Made by a program: the position numbers and the translations under genes. The notes under the pieces were generated by a model. It did not search any database. It had not been told where the DNA came from and saw nothing but the letters and a program-made list of their open reading frames with translations. Below are positions 1 to 5,453 of a DNA stretch of 5,453 nucleotides, piece by piece. The DNA comes from Acetobacteraceae bacterium. GTDB lineage: Bacteria > Pseudomonadota > Alphaproteobacteria > Acetobacterales > Acetobacteraceae. Numbering within the stretch: the first letter of the stretch is position 1; the number at the start of each line of letters is the position of its first letter. Location: the NCBI GenBank assembly GCA_947475475.1, contig CANJOG010000160.1, positions 1 through 5,453 of the forward strand, written 5' to 3'.

Positions 1-127
1 CTTCTGGCCACACCGCAATGACGAACACCGGCCTGCCGAAGGTCAAATACCGCAGAGTTTGGACGTACCGTCACCGCGAACCACACAAATGGTCAGCCAG
101 ATACAGAAGCTATCCGACCACAAGTGA
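1..127 (+). CDS. Possible C-terminal end of an unidentified protein, entering from the left edge
   Basis: Reading from base 2, one plus-strand frame stays open for 41 codons and ends at TGA 125-127. The predicted tail is hydrophilic, begins FWPHRNDEHRPAEG and ends TTQMVSQIQKLSDHK. I recognise no domain. Third codon positions are only moderately GC-rich, weaker than in tyrS or anmK. This fits either an imported accessory gene or a chance open frame. If real, it would run convergently towards the broken minus-strand gene at 403-218. A competing minus-strand frame over bases 2-70 encodes a hydrophobic stretch but has no supported start. Sequence left of the window is needed to decide, so this is a weak call. 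Confidence 0.25.
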   Translation, partial: FWPHRNDEHRPAEGQIPQSLDVPSPRTTQMVSQIQKLSDHK

Positions 128-217
128 TGAATTTCCGCAGCCTGCTAGAGGCACCTTACGCCGCATCGGACGGATTTTGCAACGGTCGAGGTCCGGGATG
201 GCGCCGTCCTCCATGCG

Positions 218-403
218 CTACTGTTCGGCATGATAGCCGTCCAGCAATTCAAAATCGATCGCCTTCTGCGCGCGGGCGCAGAGTGTCGAACGGCCGGAGA
301 AATAGGCAACATGCCGGCCAAGCTCGCCATAGAAGGAATCCGCCGACACGCAGGACCCCAGCACGGCGAAGCGGATGATGTCAGTAGGCTTGTTGCTGTC
401 CAA
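218..403 (-). pseudogene. Truncated DUF6270-like 'GSCV' protein, N-terminal fragment
   Basis: The frame encodes 61 residues. Residues 11-24 read RFAVLGSCVSADSF, followed by YFSGRSTL at 34-41. This pattern, a hydrophobic strand then GSCVS then an aromatic and R-S segment, resembles the start of DUF6270-type proteins often found in polysaccharide loci; I recall the match rather than having searched for it. Family members are usually a few hundred residues long, so this is only the N-terminal part. A TAG at 218-220 ends it, and the same frame then runs about 35 more codons to another stop. Another frame at the break reads NSSAW, so a frameshift near 215-235 is possible. The start is TTG at 401-403, with GGAG (complement of 413-416) nine bases upstream. 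It lies 169 bp downstream of the glycosyltransferase on the same strand. It is probably decayed, although a short expressed peptide is not excluded. Confidence 0.45.
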
Positions 404-572
404 GAAACCGAACTCCAGGCACGCGGTTCAATACCGCCGACGATATAGACGTACCTGATACGCCATGGAACGAGGCTGGTGAAGCCATCCATGGTATTGT
501 TGCGCGGCGGGAAGCTGCGTCATCGGGCTGTCACCTGCATGACGCCCCGGTGCCGCCAGGCGCTTCCCCTCC
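404..572. other. Intergenic stretch between glycosyltransferase and GSCV fragment
   Basis: I see no supported gene here. Short minus-strand frames starting at ATG 490-492 and at about 519 lack family resemblance and have no convincing ribosome-binding sites. The part nearest the glycosyltransferase stop holds a nested inverted repeat, listed separately. The part next to the fragment carries the GGAG that supports its TTG start. It may be a transcript spacer or a decayed coding remnant. Confidence 0.4.
509..568 (-). repeat. Nested inverted repeat just downstream of the glycosyltransferase stop
   Basis: The outer arms are GGGAAGC at 509-515 and GCTTCCC at 562-568. The inner arms are GCGTCAT at 517-523 and ATGACGC at 539-545. 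All four arms are perfect 7-mers. The two stems are separated by one base on one side and 16 bases on the other, so the fold would be a stem with a large bulge. In the minus-strand transcript it begins only a few bases after the stop at 573-575. There is no U-tract after it, so it is not a standard intrinsic terminator. It could act as a 3'-end or processing structure, or have arisen by chance in GC-rich sequence. Confidence 0.4.
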
Positions 573-1382
573 TCATGCCAGATTGGGTGCCGCCGGTGGC
601 TCCAGGTCCGCCATGCCGATGCCAAAACTTTCCTGCAAGACCGCTTCCGGATCGGCCAGCAGCTTGAGGTCGTGCCAGTCGAAGAAGCCGATATTGCTTG
701 CATGGCGATTGACCAGCACCATGGGGTATTTGGTCCCGCACTCGAACAGCTCGAATGCCTGGCGCAGCTGATGGTGGCCGACACTATAGCCCGTGCGCAC
801 CGCGCCGGCCGGTTCCCAGGTGGTTGATTCGGCCGATACCGTGGCGACATAGACGCCGACCCGGTCGCCATCCTTGCGCAATTGGTAAGGAAAGTTGATG
901 GCCAGCGGGGCCTGGTAATCCTTGCGGACGGCAGCAATCATATCGTCAACGAATGCCGTGTAGCGGGTGGCCAGCATGTCATCGCTGTCCAGCCGCGTGC
1001 TGGCGACGAAATCGAATCCGGCGGCGTCCGCGTTCAGATGGGCCTGTTTGAGGTCAACGATGGAGGCGGTCGGGCCATGATCGCGCGGCACGATCACCGG
1101 GCAGAAGCGATCCCAGCCGATGATCTCCGCCAATTCGACCGCGCGCCTGGCCCAGGTTTCGTCAAACAGGACATAGTGCTTGTGGTAGCCGATGATCTGG
1201 CGTTGCACGCTCTTGACGCACCAGTTGAGGAACGGCAGCACGCGCGATTCCGAAAACGCCTGGAATTCGGCTTCGTCGGCAAAATCCTTCATCCGGACAT
1301 TGAAGCGGGTGATGGCGCACCAGAAAGTATCCGTGTTGAGATACTCGGTCTTGCTCCAATGGGCGTAATTATTATGGATCAA
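573..1382 (-). CDS. Glycosyltransferase, putative rhamnosyltransferase family
   Basis: The product is a 269-residue soluble protein with no signal peptide or membrane segment. Near the N-terminus, residues 25-30 read TRFNVR, a hallmark of the family annotated as putative rhamnosyl transferase (Rhamno_transf). Residues 68-75 (KHYVLFDE) fit the next conserved strand. TRLDSDD at 129-135 supplies a DxD-type motif expected to bind the metal and nucleotide-sugar. AINFPYQ (161-167) and SVGHHQL (200-206) fit later conserved blocks. The length suits the family. The expected role is cytoplasmic sugar transfer onto a surface polysaccharide or similar acceptor; the actual sugar cannot be read from sequence. 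The start is TTG at 1380-1382, with GGAGG (complement of 1387-1391) four bases upstream. An in-frame stop 21 bases before the TTG excludes a longer protein. It lies 91 bp downstream of tyrS on the same strand, without a clear terminator between them, so read-through is possible. Confidence 0.82.
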   Translation of the reverse strand: MIHNNYAHWSKTEYLNTDTFWCAITRFNVRMKDFADEAEFQAFSESRVLPFLNWCVKSVQRQIIGYHKHYVLFDETWARRAVELAEIIGWDRFCPVIVPRDHGPTASIVDLKQAHLNADAAGFDFVASTRLDSDDMLATRYTAFVDDMIAAVRKDYQAPLAINFPYQLRKDGDRVGVYVATVSAESTTWEPAGAVRTGYSVGHHQLRQAFELFECGTKYPMVLVNRHASNIGFFDWHDLKLLADPEAVLQESFGIGMADLEPPAAPNLA

Positions 1383-1411
1383 GCGGCCTCCTGTCGCGCG
1401 TCAGAGGCCGC
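1383..1411 (-). promoter_or_regulatory. Hairpin sequestering the glycosyltransferase Shine-Dalgarno sequence
   Basis: GCGGCCTC at 1383-1390 and GAGGCCGC at 1404-1411 form a perfect 8-bp inverted repeat around a 13-base loop. In the minus-strand RNA the 3' arm contains four of the five bases of the GGAGG ribosome-binding site (complement of 1387-1391). The stem ends directly against the TTG start codon. If it folds, it should hide the site and lower translation. No U-tract follows, so a terminator role for tyrS is less likely. The repeat itself is certain; its regulatory effect is inferred. Confidence 0.5.
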
Positions 1412-1473
1412 GCCCTGCACTCAAGCGAGATGATCCCAGGCTTTTCATTGCCTGTCCAATCAGCCGATCCGGA

Positions 1474-2718
1474 TCAGCCAATCCTGATCAACCGGTGGTG
1501 TTTGCGCCCGGATGACAACTTCACCGCTCCGTCGCGCAGATCGCCGGTGCCGATGAGACGCGCCTCGTCGGCGACCACCTCGTCATTCACTCGCGCCCCG
1601 CCACCTTTGATCAGCCGGCGTGCCTCACCGTTCGAGGCGGCAAGTCCGGATTCGGCGAAGAGCTTGGCGACAGCGATGCCGGCGCCCAGCGCTTCGGCGC
1701 TGACCAGATGGGTCGGCAGCGTGTCGGCGGCCTGGCCTTCCTCGAAGGCGCGGCGCGCGGTCTCGGCGGCTTCTTCGGCGGCGGCGCGGCCATGGGCAAG
1801 CGATGTCGCTTCGGTGGCCAGCACTTTCTTGGCCTCGTTGATCTCCGCACCCTGGAGGGCTTCAAGCCGGGCGATTTCGTCCAAGGGCAGGTCAGTGAAC
1901 AGCTTGAGGAAACGGCCGACATCGGCATCCTCGGTGTTGCGCCAGAACTGCCAGTAATCATAAGCCGACAGCCGGTCGGCGGTGAGCCAGATGGCGCCCT
2001 TTGCGGTCTTGCCCATCTTGCCGCCAGAGGCGGTGGTGATCAGTGGCGTGGTCAGGCCGAAGACGGTCTTGGCATCGGTGCGACGGACCAGCTCGACGCC
2101 GCTGATGATATTGCCCCACTGATCCGAGCCGCCCATTTGCAGCGCCACGCCATGCCGGCGGTTGAGCTCGCGGAAATCGTAGCTCTGCAGGATCATGTAG
2201 TTGAATTCGAGGAAAGTCAGCGGCTGCTCACGATCGAGCCGCAGTTTCACGCTGTCGAAGGTCAGCATGCGGTTGATGGTGAAATGCGTGCCGATATCGC
2301 GCAGCAGACCGATATAGGACAGCGCATCCAGCCATTCGGCATTATTGGTCAGGATGGCGTCCGAGGCGCCGTCGCCGAAACGGATGAACGGGTCGAACAC
2401 CCGGCGGATGCCGCGCATATTCGCTGCGATCTGCTCATCGGTGAGCATCTGGCGGCTTTCGTCGCGGCCGGAGGGGTCACCGATGCGGGTGGTGCCGCCG
2501 CCGAGCAGGACGACAGGCTTGTGCCCGTGGCGCTGCATCAGGCGGAGCAGCATGATCTGCACCAGCGAGCCGACATGCAGGCTGTCCGCCGTGCAGTCGA
2601 AGCCGATATAGCCGGAGAGCGTGCCCGCGCGCAGCGCCGCATCCAGCGCCTCCTCGTCGGTGCACTGGAACAGAAAGCCGCGCTGCTTGGCATCGCGGAG
2701 AAAATCGCTGGTCGACAT
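1474..2718 (-). CDS. tyrS: Tyrosyl-tRNA synthetase (TyrRS)
   Basis: This 414-residue enzyme charges tRNA-Tyr with tyrosine using ATP, in the cytoplasm. The class I Rossmann catalytic domain occupies roughly residues 30-240. YIGFD (37-41) leads to the HIGH-type signature HVGS (48-51), followed by YMILQSYDF (174-182), the tyrosine-pocket motif QMGGSDQWGNI (194-204), and KMGKT (234-238), which replaces KMSKS. A helical linker rich in Ala and Glu (about 285-330) precedes a C-terminal S4 RNA-binding domain (about 345-414, with SNGEARRLIKGGGARVND). The length is normal for bacterial TyrRS. The ATG at 2716-2718 gives the standard start, with GGGAAG seven bases upstream. The frame stays open far upstream but runs antisense through anmK, without TyrRS homology. 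It is divergent from anmK. No T-box or attenuator is visible in the short leader. Confidence 0.97.
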   Translation of the reverse strand: MSTSDFLRDAKQRGFLFQCTDEEALDAALRAGTLSGYIGFDCTADSLHVGSLVQIMLLRLMQRHGHKPVVLLGGGTTRIGDPSGRDESRQMLTDEQIAANMRGIRRVFDPFIRFGDGASDAILTNNAEWLDALSYIGLLRDIGTHFTINRMLTFDSVKLRLDREQPLTFLEFNYMILQSYDFRELNRRHGVALQMGGSDQWGNIISGVELVRRTDAKTVFGLTTPLITTASGGKMGKTAKGAIWLTADRLSAYDYWQFWRNTEDADVGRFLKLFTDLPLDEIARLEALQGAEINEAKKVLATEATSLAHGRAAAEEAAETARRAFEEGQAADTLPTHLVSAEALGAGIAVAKLFAESGLAASNGEARRLIKGGGARVNDEVVADEARLIGTGDLRDGAVKLSSGRKHHRLIRIG

Positions 2719-2781
2719 AGCGTGACTTCCCGGCGGATCGTGTGAAGGATGCGCGGCTACCACAGAGAGGGACGGCGGGGA
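2719..2781. promoter_or_regulatory. Divergent intergenic region between tyrS and anmK
   Basis: Only 63 bp separate the two divergent start codons. Both ribosome-binding sites must lie here, and probably at least part of both promoters. I could not assign a -35/-10 pair with confidence in either direction, so one or both promoters may extend into the opposing coding sequence. No palindromic operator is obvious. The regulatory role is inferred from gene orientation only. Confidence 0.45.
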
Positions 2782-3852
2782 ATGGCGCGGGCAATCGGGC
2801 TGATGAGCGGAACCTCGCTGGACGGGGTCGCCGCAGCCTGGATCGAGACGGACGGGACGCGCGTGGAGGCCACCGGCCCGGCCCTGACACTGCCCTATGA
2901 CGACGCCTTGCGGGCGGATCTGCGGGAGATTTTGGACCGGGCGCCCACGCTTTCCCCGGACGATCCGGCCCTGCTGGATGCCACGGCGCGGATGACGCGC
3001 GTGCATGCCGAGGCGGTGCGGGCGCTGGCCCAGCCCGCCGATATTCTGGGGTTCCATGGCCAGACCATCCTGCACCGGCCGGAGCTGCGCCGGACCTGGC
3101 AGATCGGCGATGCGGCGCTGCTGGCAAGCCTGACCGGCCTGCCAGTGGCCTGGGATTTCCGCTCCGCCGATGTCGCCGCCGGCGGGCAAGGCGCGCCCTT
3201 TGCGCCGATCTATCACGCGAGTCTGGCGTCTGGCCTGACAAAGCCGGTGTGTTTTCTCAATCTCGGCGGGGTGGCGAACCTGTCCTTTGTGGGGGCGGGA
3301 GCAGATTTGCTCGCCTTCGATACCGGCCCGGCCAATGCGCTGCTGGATGACTGGGTGCATCGCCATACCGGTGCCCGTTACGATGCGGATGGTGCGCTGG
3401 CGGCGTCAGGACGGGCAGATGAGGCGGTGCTGGCGAGGCTGTTGGACAATCAATATCTGCGCCGCCCGGGCCCGAAATCGCTGGACCGGCTGGATTTCCA
3501 TGGCGCGCTGGAGGCGGTGGCGGGGCTGTCGCTCGCCGATGGCGCGGCCACACTCGCCGCTTTTACTGCCCGCACCGTCGCCGCCGCCCTGCCGCATCTG
3601 CCGGCGAGGCCACTCCGCTGGCTGGTCTGTGGCGGCGGGCGGCTCAATGCCGCGATCATGGACGCGTTGCGCGCCGAACTTGGCGTCCCGGTCGATCCGG
3701 TCGAGGCGGAGGGTTGGGACGGCGATGCCATCGAGGCGCAATGCTTTGCCCTGCTGGCCGAGCGCGTCCGGCTCGGGCTGCCGCTTAGCTTCCCCGGAAC
3801 GACAGGCGTCCCCCGCCCGATGCCGGGTGGGCGGATTGCTTTTCCGGACTGA
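2782..3852 (+). CDS. anmK: Anhydro-N-acetylmuramic acid kinase
   Basis: This 356-residue kinase phosphorylates 1,6-anhydro-MurNAc while opening the anhydro ring, giving MurNAc-6-phosphate for peptidoglycan recycling in the cytoplasm. Family signatures run in order. GLMSGTSLDG (6-15) forms the ATP phosphate loop. GFHGQTILHRP (90-100) and TWQIGD (105-110) follow. FRSADVAAGGQGAP (126-139) is a substrate-site block, then comes FLNLGGVANLS (158-168). FDTGPAN (179-185) contains D180, which matches the catalytic base known as Asp182 in the E. coli enzyme. The C-terminal half has CGGGRLN and GWDGDAIEAQCFALLA. The length is typical. ATG 2782 is preferred over ATG 2749 because homologues begin just before the GLMSGTS motif, and the 11 extra residues look like leader. 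It is followed after 71 bp by the flavoprotein on the same strand. Confidence 0.96.
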   Translation: MARAIGLMSGTSLDGVAAAWIETDGTRVEATGPALTLPYDDALRADLREILDRAPTLSPDDPALLDATARMTRVHAEAVRALAQPADILGFHGQTILHRPELRRTWQIGDAALLASLTGLPVAWDFRSADVAAGGQGAPFAPIYHASLASGLTKPVCFLNLGGVANLSFVGAGADLLAFDTGPANALLDDWVHRHTGARYDADGALAASGRADEAVLARLLDNQYLRRPGPKSLDRLDFHGALEAVAGLSLADGAATLAAFTARTVAAALPHLPARPLRWLVCGGGRLNAAIMDALRAELGVPVDPVEAEGWDGDAIEAQCFALLAERVRLGLPLSFPGTTGVPRPMPGGRIAFPD

Positions 3853-3923
3853 TGGGCCAAGCGGGGTCTGCAATCCCGGCAATTCCCGCTAGAACGACAC
3901 CAAGAAGTGGGAGACCCGGAACC

Positions 3924-5027
3924 GTGACGACACTCTTTTCGCCCATCCGTATCGGCGGGCTGGACCTGCCCAATCGCATCGCCGTCTCGCCTATGTGCAT
4001 GTATGCCGGCAATGAAGGTGTCGCCTCCGCCTGGCACTGGGCGCATATCGGCGGGCTCGCGATGTCCGGCGCCGGGGTGGTGATCATGGAAGCCACGGGC
4101 GTCGAGCCGATTGGCCGTATTTCGGCGAAATGCCTGGGCATCTGGAATGACGCGCAGGAAGAGGCGCTGGCGAGACTGATCGCCGGCATCAGGGAATTTT
4201 CCGACACCGCGATTGGTATCCAGCTTGGCCATGCCGGACGCAAGGCCTCCTCCGGGATTGGCGGCATGGGCGGTGTGGCCATCGCAGATGGCGGCTGGCG
4301 CGGCTGTGCGCCCTCGGCCATCGGCTTCGGCAATGGCTACGAGGTGCCGGATGCCATGACCCAGGAAGATATCGGCCGCGTGGTGGCCGCCTTCGCCGAG
4401 GCGGCGCTGCGGGCCGACCGCGCCGGCTTCTCGCTCATCGAGCTGCATGGCGCGCATGGCTATCTGATCAGCGAATTCCTCTCCCCGCTGGCCAACAAGC
4501 GCACCGATGCCTATGGCGGCAGCCATGAGAAGCGGATGCGCTTCCCGCTGGAGGTGATCCGCGCCGTCCGTGCCGTCTGGCCGCGCGGCAAGGCTTTCGG
4601 CATGCGGATGAACGGATCGGACTGGCACCCCGAGGGCATGACCACCGCACAGGCTGCCATCGCCGCGCGGGCATTTGCCGAGGCGGGGCTGGATTATGTC
4701 ACCGTCTCCGGCGGTGCGACCGCGCCGGATGTGACCATCCCGCCGATCGTGCCGGGCTATATGGTCGGCATGGCCGAGCAGGTGAAGCGGGAGAGCGGGA
4801 TTGCCACCATGACGGTCGGCATGATCACCAGCGGGATGCAGGCCGAGGAAATCATCGCCTCCGGCCGCGCCGACCTCGTTGCGGTGGCGCGCGGCTTTCT
4901 CGATGATCCGCGCTGGGCCTGGCATGCCGCCGCCGAACTTGGCGTGGAGCCGGCGATCCCGCCGCGGCTGCGCCATGTGCTGCCGGGCCGCTGGCCGGCC
5001 TATCCGAGCCTGCACAAGCTGCCCTGA
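3924..5027 (+). CDS. NADH:flavin oxidoreductase, class III old yellow enzyme (YqjM/XenA-like)
   Basis: The product is a 367-residue FMN-dependent TIM-barrel ene-reductase, expected to reduce the C=C bond of enones and similar electrophiles using NAD(P)H. SPMCMY (22-27) includes Cys25 and Tyr27, matching the redox-tuning Cys and active-site Tyr of YqjM-type enzymes. QLGHAGRKAS (100-109) is present. HGAHGYL (175-181) provides the His175/His178 pair for substrate binding. EFLSPLANKRTDAYGGS (184-200) and the phosphate-site segment around VGMITSG are also clear. A glycine-rich insertion (about 110-126, ending GGW) resembles XenA more than YqjM. HEKR follows YGGS where ENR is usual. The start is taken as GTG 3924, with GGGAG ten bases upstream and the protein beginning TTLFSPIRIGG as in homologues. 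An in-frame ATG at 3852 overlaps the anmK stop and would add 24 low-complexity residues. The physiological substrate is unknown. Confidence 0.93.
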   Translation: MTTLFSPIRIGGLDLPNRIAVSPMCMYAGNEGVASAWHWAHIGGLAMSGAGVVIMEATGVEPIGRISAKCLGIWNDAQEEALARLIAGIREFSDTAIGIQLGHAGRKASSGIGGMGGVAIADGGWRGCAPSAIGFGNGYEVPDAMTQEDIGRVVAAFAEAALRADRAGFSLIELHGAHGYLISEFLSPLANKRTDAYGGSHEKRMRFPLEVIRAVRAVWPRGKAFGMRMNGSDWHPEGMTTAQAAIAARAFAEAGLDYVTVSGGATAPDVTIPPIVPGYMVGMAEQVKRESGIATMTVGMITSGMQAEEIIASGRADLVAVARGFLDDPRWAWHAAAELGVEPAIPPRLRHVLPGRWPAYPSLHKLP

Positions 5028-5109
5028 GCCTCGGCTGGGGGCGGGAGTAGGCGCGGCGGGTTTAATTGCCTAACCTGCCCGCCTCTCGAGGACGGACAGG
5101 AAACGCCCA
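5028..5109 (+). other. Intergenic gap with weak inverted repeat upstream of the cinA-like gene
   Basis: GGCGGG at 5055-5060 and CCCGCC at 5078-5083 could pair around a 17-base loop that contains the only AT-rich patch of the gap (5060-5074). No T-run follows, so this is a poor terminator. The AT-rich patch might instead be part of a promoter for the next gene, but I cannot assign a box pair. AGGAAA at 5098-5103 is a reasonable ribosome-binding site for ATG 5110. Confidence 0.3.
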
Positions 5110-5453
5110 ATGCAGACGCTCATCCCCCGCGCCGCGCGGATCGCCGCCATTCTCACCGCGCGCGGCCAGACCGTTGCCATCGCCGAATCATCCTCGGGCG
5201 GGCTCATCTCGGCTGTCCTGCTCGCCATTCCTGGTGCCTCGAAATATTTCCGCGGCGGATCGGTGAACTATACGCGCAAGGCGCGGGCCACCTATCTCGG
5301 CATCACCAAGGAAACTGTTGGCGATATGCGCTCCTCCACCGAGCCCTATGCGGTGCTTCTGGCGGAGACCACGCGCAGCAAGCTGACCGCCGATTGGGGA
5401 TTGGGTGAATCCGGCGCGGCCGGGCCGGGCGGCAATCCCTATGGCGATGCCTC
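5110..5453 (+). CDS. CinA C-terminal-domain family protein (partial, runs off the right edge)
   Basis: The 114 visible codons begin directly in the CinA C-terminal (PncC-type) domain, with no room for the N-terminal MoCF-like domain of full CinA. The fold signature is recognisable. IAESSSGGLIS (24-34) corresponds to the AESCTGG segment of NMN deamidases, IPGASKYFRGG (40-50) follows, then NYTRKARATYLGI (53-65), and GAAGPGGNPYGD (102-113) corresponds to the GIAGPGG block. Family members hydrolyse nicotinamide mononucleotide to nicotinate mononucleotide in the pyridine nucleotide cycle. This one departs from the canonical form in several places (SSS for SCT, GESGAAG for ITGIAG), so its activity is uncertain. 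ATG 5110 has AGGAAA about six bases upstream. It is 82 bp beyond the flavoprotein stop and may be co-transcribed. Confidence 0.82.
   Translation, partial: MQTLIPRAARIAAILTARGQTVAIAESSSGGLISAVLLAIPGASKYFRGGSVNYTRKARATYLGITKETVGDMRSSTEPYAVLLAETTRSKLTADWGLGESGAAGPGGNPYGDA

Noticed and set aside
2..70. Minus-strand hydrophobic frame at the left edge, ending in VFVIAVWPE
   Set aside because: About 23 codons are visible after a stop, with no start codon or ribosome-binding site, so it cannot be separated from chance.
882..1433. 183-codon plus-strand frame opposite the glycosyltransferase
   Set aside because: It is antisense to a gene with clear TRFNVR and TRLDSDD motifs, and has no family resemblance of its own.
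1437..1454. CAGGC / GCCTG stem downstream of tyrS as a terminator
   Set aside because: There are only five base pairs, and no U-run follows in the minus-strand transcript, so it is too weak to call.
1466..1475. Perfect 10-bp palindrome GATCCGGATC at the tyrS stop
   Set aside because: It overlaps the tyrS stop codon, stands alone and is short. It could easily be chance and shows no operator context.
1708..2745. 345-codon plus-strand frame opposite tyrS
   Set aside because: It mirrors tyrS codons antisense and shows no domain; tyrS is unambiguous.
2719..3366. Minus-strand extension of the tyrS frame by about 216 codons
   Set aside because: It is antisense to anmK, low in complexity and rich in Arg, Gly and Pro, with no TyrRS homology. 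TyrRS has a normal N-terminus at ATG 2718. This is an artefact of GC-rich codon use.
3860..3890. AGCGGG / CCCGCT inverted repeat between anmK and the flavoprotein
   Set aside because: Six base pairs around a 19-base loop without a T-tract is not a convincing terminator or attenuator.
3450..5015. 521-codon open frame on the minus strand
   Set aside because: It lies opposite the well-supported anmK and old yellow enzyme genes, has an atypical composition rich in His, Arg, Gly and Ala, and shows no recognisable motifs.
5060..5076. Possible CtrA-like site (TTAA and TAACC) upstream of the cinA-like gene
   Set aside because: The spacing between half-sites is five bases, not the seven of the TTAA-N7-TTAA consensus, and the second half is imperfect.

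Overview
This window reads as a high-GC alphaproteobacterial chromosome, possibly from a marine or stalked group such as the Maricaulales or Caulobacterales. That placement is inferred from high GC, strong G/C preference at third codon positions and overall protein style. I see no marker that fixes a genus. Most of the window is ordinary housekeeping sequence with tight spacing. The left end (about 1-1382) looks accessory: a surface-glycan type locus with a broken gene.

Layout, left to right. Bases 1-217 contain no convincing gene; a weak plus-strand reading frame enters from the left edge and stops at 127. On the minus strand, 403-218 is a 61-residue fragment resembling the N-terminus of a DUF6270-type 'GSCV' protein, cut off by a stop codon. 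Bases 404-572 are intergenic and carry a nested inverted repeat. Minus strand 1382-573 is a glycosyltransferase of the putative rhamnosyltransferase family. It has a TTG start whose Shine-Dalgarno sequence sits inside a perfect 8-bp hairpin. Minus strand 2718-1474 is tyrosyl-tRNA synthetase (tyrS).

A 63-bp divergent gap separates tyrS from the plus-strand group. That group is anmK (anhydro-MurNAc kinase, peptidoglycan recycling, 2782-3852), a class III old yellow enzyme (3924-5027), and the first 114 codons of a CinA C-terminal-domain protein (5110 to the right edge).

How the genes relate: tyrS supplies translation, anmK feeds recovered cell-wall sugar back to metabolism, the flavoprotein reduces activated alkenes, and the CinA-like protein may be an NMN deamidase-type repair or salvage enzyme. 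They look like neighbours rather than one pathway. The glycosyltransferase and the GSCV fragment probably belong to polysaccharide or surface-glycan biology. I found no tRNA, rRNA, CRISPR array, complete insertion sequence or strong intrinsic terminator. I found no convincing new multi-gene system. The best leads are the hairpin over the glycosyltransferase ribosome-binding site and the broken GSCV gene beside it.
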